A model generated the notes under the pieces. It was given only the letters and a program-made list of their open reading frames with translations, was not told the DNA's origin and searched no databases. The position numbers and the translations under genes are program-made. This document shows, in pieces, positions 56,501-64,000 of a stretch of DNA of 64,000 nt. The stretch is taken from positions 143,014,057 through 143,078,056 of the forward strand of contig OZ038478.1 in assembly GCA_964036315.1 (NCBI GenBank). Direction: 5' to 3'. Every line of letters starts with the position of its first letter. Within the stretch, counting starts at the first letter, position 1. The stretch is from Acanthosepion esculentum (taxonomy: Eukaryota > Mollusca > Cephalopoda > Sepiida > Sepiidae).

Positions 56501-59110
56501 CAGAAGAAAGAAACAATGAAATAAATAAAGACAGAAGATAGAAAGAATGAAATAATGACAGAAGAGAGAAAGATGGAAATAAAGACGGAAGAAAGAAAGT
56601 AGGAAATAAAGACATAAGAAAGAAAGAAGGAAATAAAGACAGAAGAAAGAAACAATGAAATAAAACAGAAGAAAAAACAATGAAATAAATAAAGACAGAA
56701 TATAGAAAGAATGAAATAAAGACTGAAGAAAGAAAGAAGGAAATAAAGACAGAAGAAAGAAAGAAGGAAATAAAGACAGAAGAAAGAAAGAAGGAAATAA
56801 AGACAGAAGAACGAAACAATGAAATAAATAAAGACAGAAGATAGAAAGAATGAAATAAAGACAGAAGATAGAAAGAATGAAATAAAGACAGAAGAGAGAA
56901 AGAAGGAAATAAAGACAGAAGAAAGAAACAATGAAATAAAGACAGAAGAAATAAACAATGAAATAAATAAAGACAGAAGATAGAAAGAATGAAATAAAGA
57001 CAGAAGGGAGAAAGAAGGAAATAAAAACAAAAGAAAGAAAGAAGGAAATAAAGAGAAAAGAAATAAAGAAAGTAATACAGACAAAAGAAAGAATGAATGA
57101 AATAAAGACAAAAGAATAATATAAAAACAAAAAGAAAGAAATAATGAAATAAAGAAAAAAGAAAGAAAGAAAGAATCAAATATAGACAGAAGAAACAATG
57201 AATGAAATAAAGACAAAAGAATGAAATAAAGACAAAAGAAAGAAAGAAGGAAATAAAGAGAGAAGAACAAAAGAAGGAAATAAAAACAGAAAAAGAAAGA
57301 AGGATATAAAGACAGAAGAAAGAAACAATGACATAAATACAGAAGAAAGAAACAATGAAATAAATAAAGACAGAAGATAGAAAGAATGAAATAAAGACTG
57401 AAGAAAGAAAGAAGGAAATAAAGACAGAAGAAAGAAAGAAGAAAATAAAGACAGAAGAAAGAAAGAAGGAAATAAAGACACAAGAAAGAAACAATGAAAT
57501 AAATTAAGACAGAAGATAGAAAGAATGAAATGAAGACAGAAGATAGAAAGAATGAAATAAAGACAGAAGAATGAAAAAAGATCAAAGAATGAAATAAAAT
57601 CAAAAGGAAGAATTAATGAAATAAAGACAGAAGAAAGAAAGCATGAAATAAAGAAAAAAGGAAAACTGAAAGAAATAAAGACAAAAGGAAGAATGAAAGG
57701 AATACAGACAGAAGAAAGAAAGAATGAAATAAAGACAGAAGAAAGAAACAATGAAATAAAGACAAAAGTAAGAATGTATGAAGTAAAGACAAAAGAAAGA
57801 ATGAATGAAATGAAGACAAAAGAAGTAATGAATGAAATACAGACAAAAGAAATAAAGAATGAAATACAGACAAAAAAGAAAGTATGAAATACAGACAAAA
57901 GAAAGTAAGAATGGAATAAAGACAAAAGAAAGAATGAATGATATAAAGACAAAAGAATGATATAAAGACAAAAGAAAGAATGAATGAAATAAAGACAGAA
58001 GAATGAAATAATGAAATAAAGAATGAAATAAAGACAGAAGAAAGCAAGAATGAAATAAAGACGAAAGAAAGAAAGAATGATATAAAGACAAAAGAAAGAA
58101 AGAATGATATAAAGACAAAAGAAAGAAAGAATGAAAATATGAAAGAATAAAATAATGACAGAGGAACGAAAGAATGAAATAAAGACAAACGAAAGAATGA
58201 AGACAAAATTAAGAATGGATGAAATAAAGACAAAAGAATGAAATAAAGAAAAAAAGGAAGAATGAATGAAATAAATACAGAAGAAAGAAAGAATGAAATA
58301 AAGGCAAAAGGAAGAATGAAAGAAATGAAGACAAAAGAAAGAAAGAAGGAAATAAAGTCAAAAGAATGAAATAAGGACAAAAGAATGAAATAAAGACAAA
58401 GAACGAAAGAAATAAATAAAGACAGAAGTAAGTAAGAAAGAAAGAATGAAATAAAGACAGAAGAAAAAAGAATGAAATAAAGACAGAAGAAAGAAAGAAT
58501 GAAATAAAGACAGAAGAAAGAAAGAAGGAAATAAAGACAGAAGAAAGAAATAATGAAATAAAGACAGAATAAAGAAAGAATGAAATAAAGACAGAAGAAC
58601 GAAAGAATGAAATAAATAAAGACAGAAGATAGAAAGAATGAAATAAAGACAAAAGAAAGAAAGAATGAAATAAAAATTAAAGAAAGAAAGAATGAAATAA
58701 AAACAGGAGAAAGAAAGAAAGAAATAAAAACAGAAGAAAGAATGAATGAAATAAAGACAAAATAAATAAAGAATGAAAATAAGACAAAAGAAAGAAAGAA
58801 TGAAAATAAGACAAAAGAAAGAATGGATGTAATAAAGACAAAAGAATGAAATAAAGAAAAAAAGTAAGAATGAATGAAATAAAGACAGAAGAAAGAAAGA
58901 GTTAAATAAAGACAAAAGGAAGAATGAAAGAAATGAAGATAAAAGAATGAAAGGATGAAATATAGACAAAAGAAAGAAAGAATGAAATAAAGACAAACGA
59001 ATGAAAGAATGAAATAAAGACAGAAACATGAAGTAAAAACAAAAGAAAGAAAGAAGATAAACGAGAGATTGAATGAAATAAAGACAAAAGGAAGAATGAA
59101 TGAAATAATA
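53520..59110. repeat. higher-order duplication, offset about 4052 bp
   Basis: The block starting with the tcaaaaggaagaattaatg marker at 53548 recurs at 57600, and the order of variants that follows (including cagaggaacgaaag, acaaaattaagaatggatg and gaataaggacaaaag) is kept over about 1.5 kb. Confidence 0.8.
55080..57190. repeat. higher-order duplication, offset about 1093 bp
   Basis: The rare marker gaataatataaaaacaaaaa lies at 56021 and 57114 (1093 bp apart) and again at 59920. The units before each marker share the same variant order. Confidence 0.75.
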
Positions 59111-62100
59111 ACAAAAGAAAGAAAGAATGAAAAAAAAACAAACGAAAGAAAGAATGAATTAAATACAAAAGAAAGAAAGTATCAAATAATGACAGAGGAA
59201 AGAAATAATGAAATAAAGACAAACGAAAGAATGAAGACAAAAGGAATAATGAATGAAATAAAGACACAAGAAACAATGAATGAAATAAAGACAAAAGAAT
59301 GAAATAAAGACAAAGGAAAGAAAGAAGGAAATAAAGAGAGAAGAACAAAAGATGGAAATAAAAACAGAAGAAAGAAAGAAGGAAATAAAGGCAGAAGAAA
59401 GAAAGTAGGAAATAAAGACAGAAGAAAGAAAGAAGGAAATAAAGACAGAAGAAAGAAACAATGAAATAAAACAGAAGAAAAAACAATGAAATAAATAAAG
59501 ACAGAATATAGAAAGAATGAAATAAAGACTGAAGAAAGAAAGAAGGAAATAAAGGCAGAAGAAAGAAAGAAGGAAATAAAGACAGAAGAAAGAAAGAAGG
59601 AAATAAAGACAGAAGAAAGAAACAATGAAATAAATAAAGACAGAAGATAGAAAGAATGAAATAAAGACAGAAGATAGAAAGAATGAAATAAAGACAGAAG
59701 AGAGAAAGAAGGAAATAAAGACAGAAGAAAGAAACAATGAAATAAAGACAGAAGAAATAAACAATGAAATAAATAAAGACAGAAGATAGAAAGAATGAAA
59801 TAAAGACAGAAGAGAGAAAGAAGGAAATAAAGACAAAAGGAAGAAAGAAGGAAATAAAGAGAAAAGAAATAAAGAAAGCAATACAGACAAAAGAAAGAAT
59901 GAATGAAATAAAAACAAAAGAATAATATAAAAACAAAAAGAAAGAAATAATGAAATAAAGAAAAAAGAAAGAAAGAAAGAATCAAATATAGACAGAAGAA
60001 AGAAAGAATGAAATAAAGACAAAATAAAGAAAGAATGAAATAAATACAGAAGAAAGAATGAATTAAATAAATACAGAAAAAAGAAAGAATGAAATGAAGA
60101 CAAAGGAAAGAAAGAAAGAATGAAATAAAGACAGAAGAAAGAAAGAAGGAAATATAGACAGAAGAACGAAAGAATAAATAAAGACAAGAGAAAGAATGAA
60201 TGAAATAATGACAAAAGAATGAAATAAAGACAAACGTAAGAAAGAATGAAATAAAGACAAAAGAAGAAAGAATGAAATAAAGACAAAATAAAGAAATAAT
60301 GAAATAAAAAAGAAGAAAGAAAGAATGAAATAAAGACAATAGAAAGAAAGAATGAAATAAAGACACAAGAAAGAAAGAATGAAATAAAGACAAAAGAATG
60401 AAATAAAGATCAAAGAATGAAATAAAGACAAAAGAAAGAAAGAATGAAATGAAGACAGAAGAAAGAAACAATGAAATAAAGATAAAAGTAAGAATGTATG
60501 AAGTAAAGACAAAAGAAAGAATGAATGAAATAAAGACAAAAGAAGTAAAGAATGAAATACAGACAAAAGAAATAAAGAATGAAATAGACACAAAAGAAAG
60601 AAAGGATGAAATACAGACAAAAGAAAGTAAGAATGAAATAAAGACAAAAGAATGAAATAAAGACAAAAGAAAGAATGAATGAAAATCAAACAAAACAAAG
60701 AAAGAATGAAATAAAAAAGAAGGAAAAAAGAATCAAATAAAAACAAAAGAATGAATGAATGAAATAAAGACTAAAGAATGATATAAATACAAAAGAAAGA
60801 ATGAATGAAATAAAGACAGAAGAAAGAAATAACGAAATAAAAAAAATGAAAGAAAGAAAGAATGAAATAAAGACAGAAGAAAGAAAGAAATAAAGTCGAA
60901 AGAAAGAAAGAATGATATAAAGACAAAAGAAAGAAAGTATGAAAATCTGAAAGAATCAAATAATGACAGAGGAACGAAAGAATGAAATAATGACAAACGA
61001 AAGAATGAAGTCAAAATTAAGAATGGATGAAATAAAGACAAAAGAATGAAATAAAGAAAAAAAGGAAGAATGAATTGAATAAAGACAGAAGAAAGAAAGA
61101 ATGAAATAAAGGCAAAAGGAAGAATGAAAGAAATGAAGACAAAAGAATGAAATAAAGACAAAAGAATGAAATAAAGACAAAAGAATGAAATAAAGACAGA
61201 AGCAAGAAATAAAGAAAGAATGAAATAAAGACAGAAGAAAGAAAGAATGAAATAAAGACAGGAGAAAGAAAGAATGAAATAAAGACAGAAGAAAGAAAGA
61301 AGGAAATAAAGACAGAAGAAAGAACAATGAAATAAAGACAGAAGAAAGAAACAATGAAATAAAGACAGAAGAAAGAAAGAATGAAATATATAAAGACAGA
61401 AAATAGAAAGAATTAAATAAAGTCAAAAGAAAGAAAGAATGAAATAAAAATTATAGAAAGAATGAATGAAATAAAAACAGGAAAAATAAAGGAAGAAAAA
61501 CAGAAGAAAGAATGTCTGAAATAAAGACAAAAGAAAGAAAGAATGAAATAAAGTCAAACGAAATAAAGAATGAAAATAAGACAAAAGAAAGAAAGAATGA
61601 AAATAAGACAAAAGAAAGAATGGATGTAATAAAGACAAAAGAATGAAATAAAGAAAAAAAGGAAGAATGAATGAAATAAAGACAGAAGAAAGAAAGAATT
61701 AAATAAAGAAAAAAGGAAGAATGAAAGAAATGAAGACAAAATAAAGAAATAATGAAATAAAGACAAAAGAATGAAATAAAGACAAAAGAATGCAATAAAG
61801 ACAATAGAACGAAAGAATGAAATAAAGAGAAAAGAAAAAAGAATGAAATAAAGACAAAAGGGCGAAAGAATGAAATAAAGACAAAAGAAAGTAAGGATGA
61901 AATAAAGACAAAAGAAAGAAAGAATGAAATAAAGACAAACGAATGAAGTAAAAACAAAAGAAAGAAAGAAGACAAACGAGAGATTGAATGAAAAAAAGAC
62001 AAAAGGAAGAATGAATGAAATAAAGACAAAAGAAAGAAAGAATGAAATAAAGACAAACGATAGAAAGAATGAAATAAATACAAAAGAAAGAAAGAATCAA

Positions 62101-64000
62101 ATAATGACAGAGGAAAGAAATAATGAAATAAAGACAAACGAAAGAATGAAGACAAAAGGAAGAATGAATGAAATAATGACAGAAGAAACGAAGAATGAAA
62201 TAAAGAGAAAAGAAAGAAAGAATGAAATAAAGACAGAAGTAAGAAAGAAAGAAAGAATGAAATAAAGACAGAAGAAAGAAAGAATGAAATAAAGACAGAA
62301 GAAAGAAAGAATGAAATAAAGACAGAAGAAAGAAAGAAGGAAAAAAGACAGAAGAAAGAAACAATGAAATAAAAACATGAGAAAGAAAGAAAGAAAGAAA
62401 AACAGAAGAAAGAATGAATGAAATAAATAAAAAGAAATAAAGAATGAAAATAAGACAAAAGAAAGAGAGAATGAAAATAAGACAAAAGAAAGAATTGACG
62501 TAATAAAGACAAAAGAATGAAATAAAGAAAAAAAGGAAGAATGAATGAAATAAAGACAGAAGAAAGAAAGAATTAAATAAAGACAAAAGGAAGAATGAAA
62601 GAAATGAAGACAGAATAAAGAAATAATGAAATAAATACAAAAGAAAGAAATAAAGACAAAAGAATGCAATAAATATAAAAGAACGAAAGAATGAAATAAA
62701 GACAAAAGAAAAAGAATGAAATAAAGACAAAAGGGAGAAAAATGAAATAAAGACAAAAGAATGAAGTAAAAACAAAAGAAATAAAGAAGACAAACGAGAG
62801 ATTGAATGAAATAAAGACAAAAGGAAGAATGAATGAAATAAAAACTAAACAAAGAAAGAATGAAATAAAAACAGAAGAAAAAAGAATGAAATAAAGACAA
62901 AAGAAAGAATGAATGAAATAAAGAAAAAGGAATGATATAAAGACAAAAGAAAGAATGAATGAAATAAAGACAGAAGAAAGAAATAATGAAATAAAGACAA
63001 ATGAAAGAAAAAAAGAATGAAATAGAGATAGAAGAAAGAAAGAAATAAAGAATGAAATAAAGACAAAATTAAGAAAGAATGATATAAAGACAAAAGAAAG
63101 AAAGAATGAAAATATGAAAGAATCAAATAATGACAGAGGAACGAAAGAATGAAATAATGACAAACGAAAGAATGAAGACAGAAGAAAGAAAGAATGAAAT
63201 AAAGACAGAAGAAAGAAAGAATGAAATAAAGACAGAAGAAAGAAAAAATGAAATAAAGACAGAAGAGAGAAAGAATGGAATAAAGACAGAAAAAAGAAAG
63301 AATGAAGTAAAGACTAATGAAAGAAAGAATGAAATAAAGACTGAAAAAAGAAAGAATGAAATAAAGAGAGAAGAAAGAAAGAATGAAATAAAGACAAAAG
63401 AAAGAAAGAATTAAATAAAGACAAAATAAAGAAAGAATGAAATAAAGACAAAAGAAAGAAAGAATGAAATAAAGACAGAAGAAAGAAAGAAGGAAATGAA
63501 GACAGAAGAAAGAAACAATGAAATAAATAAAGACAGAAGAAAGAAAGAATGAAATAAAGACAAAAGAAAGAAAGAATGAAATAAAGTTAGAAGAAAGAAA
63601 GAATGAAATAAAGACAGAAGAAAGAAAGAAGGAAATAAAGACAGAAGAAAGAAAAAAAGAATGAAATAAAGACAAGAGAAAGAATGAATGAAATAAAGAC
63701 AAAAGAATGAAATAAAGACAAACGTAAGAAAGAATGAAATAAAGACAAAAGAAAGAAAGAATGAAATAAAGACTAAATAAAGAAAGAATGAAATAAAAAA
63801 AGAAGAAAGAATGAATGAAATAAAGACAAAAGAAAGAAAGAATGAAATAAAGACACAAGAAACAAAGAAAGAAATAAAGACAAAAGAATGAAATAAATAT
63901 AAAAGAATGAAATAAAGACAAAAGGAAGAATGAATGAAATAAAGACAGAAGAAAGAAAGAATGAAATAAAAACAAAAGGAAAAATGAAAGAAATAAAGAC

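Larger units (their letters stand above)
47772..64000. repeat. 27-bp purine-rich minisatellite array, over 16 kb, open at the window end
   Basis: The array consists of a unit near agaagaaagaaagaatgaaa followed by taaagac (27 bp), with shorter variants of about 19 to 23 bp (one or two gaaa words missing) and interspersed aaataaataaag units. About 600 units fit the length. The plus strand is nearly pure A and G; T is confined to the atgaaataaag core and C to the gac end. Position-specific variants (gaagga for gaatga, acaaaag for agaag) recur in blocks, showing growth by unequal exchange or replication slippage. Because 27 is a multiple of three and the minus unit holds no stop, minus frames stay open for up to 1445 codons in all three phases. 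Confidence 0.97.

Noticed and set aside
47772..64000. CRISPR-like regularly spaced repeats
   Set aside because: Units are contiguous without unique spacers, and the context is eukaryotic.

Overview
The window is non-genic, AT-rich nuclear DNA from an animal. It is built almost entirely of transposable elements in layers, microsatellites and one very large minisatellite. I found no host gene. The mix of elements (Mag-like Ty3/gypsy, Tx1-like LINE, CR1/Jockey-like and RTE-like LINE tails, an R4/Dong-like LINE, a Penelope-like fragment, 5S- and tRNA-headed SINEs, a mariner MITE) and the long (AT)n, (CA)n and (TATC)n tracts suggest a lophotrochozoan. A mollusc, probably a cephalopod, is my inference; no single sequence proves it.

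Left part (1-28.2 kb): the window opens inside a decayed gypsy copy (RNase H and integrase, 1-1480). Then come old LINE tails on both strands, SINE copies (some nested in the LINE tails or joined to 5S rRNA-like sequence), a DDE transposase tail near 10.8 kb, a 22-bp minisatellite near 14.5 kb, a Penelope-like RT fragment near 15.7 kb, a probable LTR at 21.65-22.39 kb, an RTE-like LINE tail, a hammerhead-like motif at 24.73 kb and a minus-strand CR1/Jockey-like LINE (25.74-27.65 kb).

Centre (28.26-40.14 kb): this is the best-resolved locus, a set of elements inserted one inside another. A gypsy element with 270-bp LTRs entered an (AT)n microsatellite. Its 5' LTR was then hit twice at the same 20-bp target: first by a 274-bp SINE-like element, then by a 6.2-kb Tx1-like LINE. 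Three identical copies of the 20-mer remain in the 5' LTR, and the 3' LTR keeps the empty site. All coding regions here carry stops or frameshifts.

Right part (40.1-64 kb): LINE tails (CR1/Jockey-like, RTE-like), an 80-bp perfect-arm mariner MITE, a long R4/Dong-like LINE remnant (44.4-46.0 kb) and two (AT)n tracts. From 47.77 kb to the window end lies a purine-rich array, over 16 kb, of a roughly 27-bp unit with higher-order duplications (offsets 1225, about 1093 and about 4052 bp). Its long minus-strand open frames come from a repeat unit that is a multiple of three and poor in stops; they are not genes.
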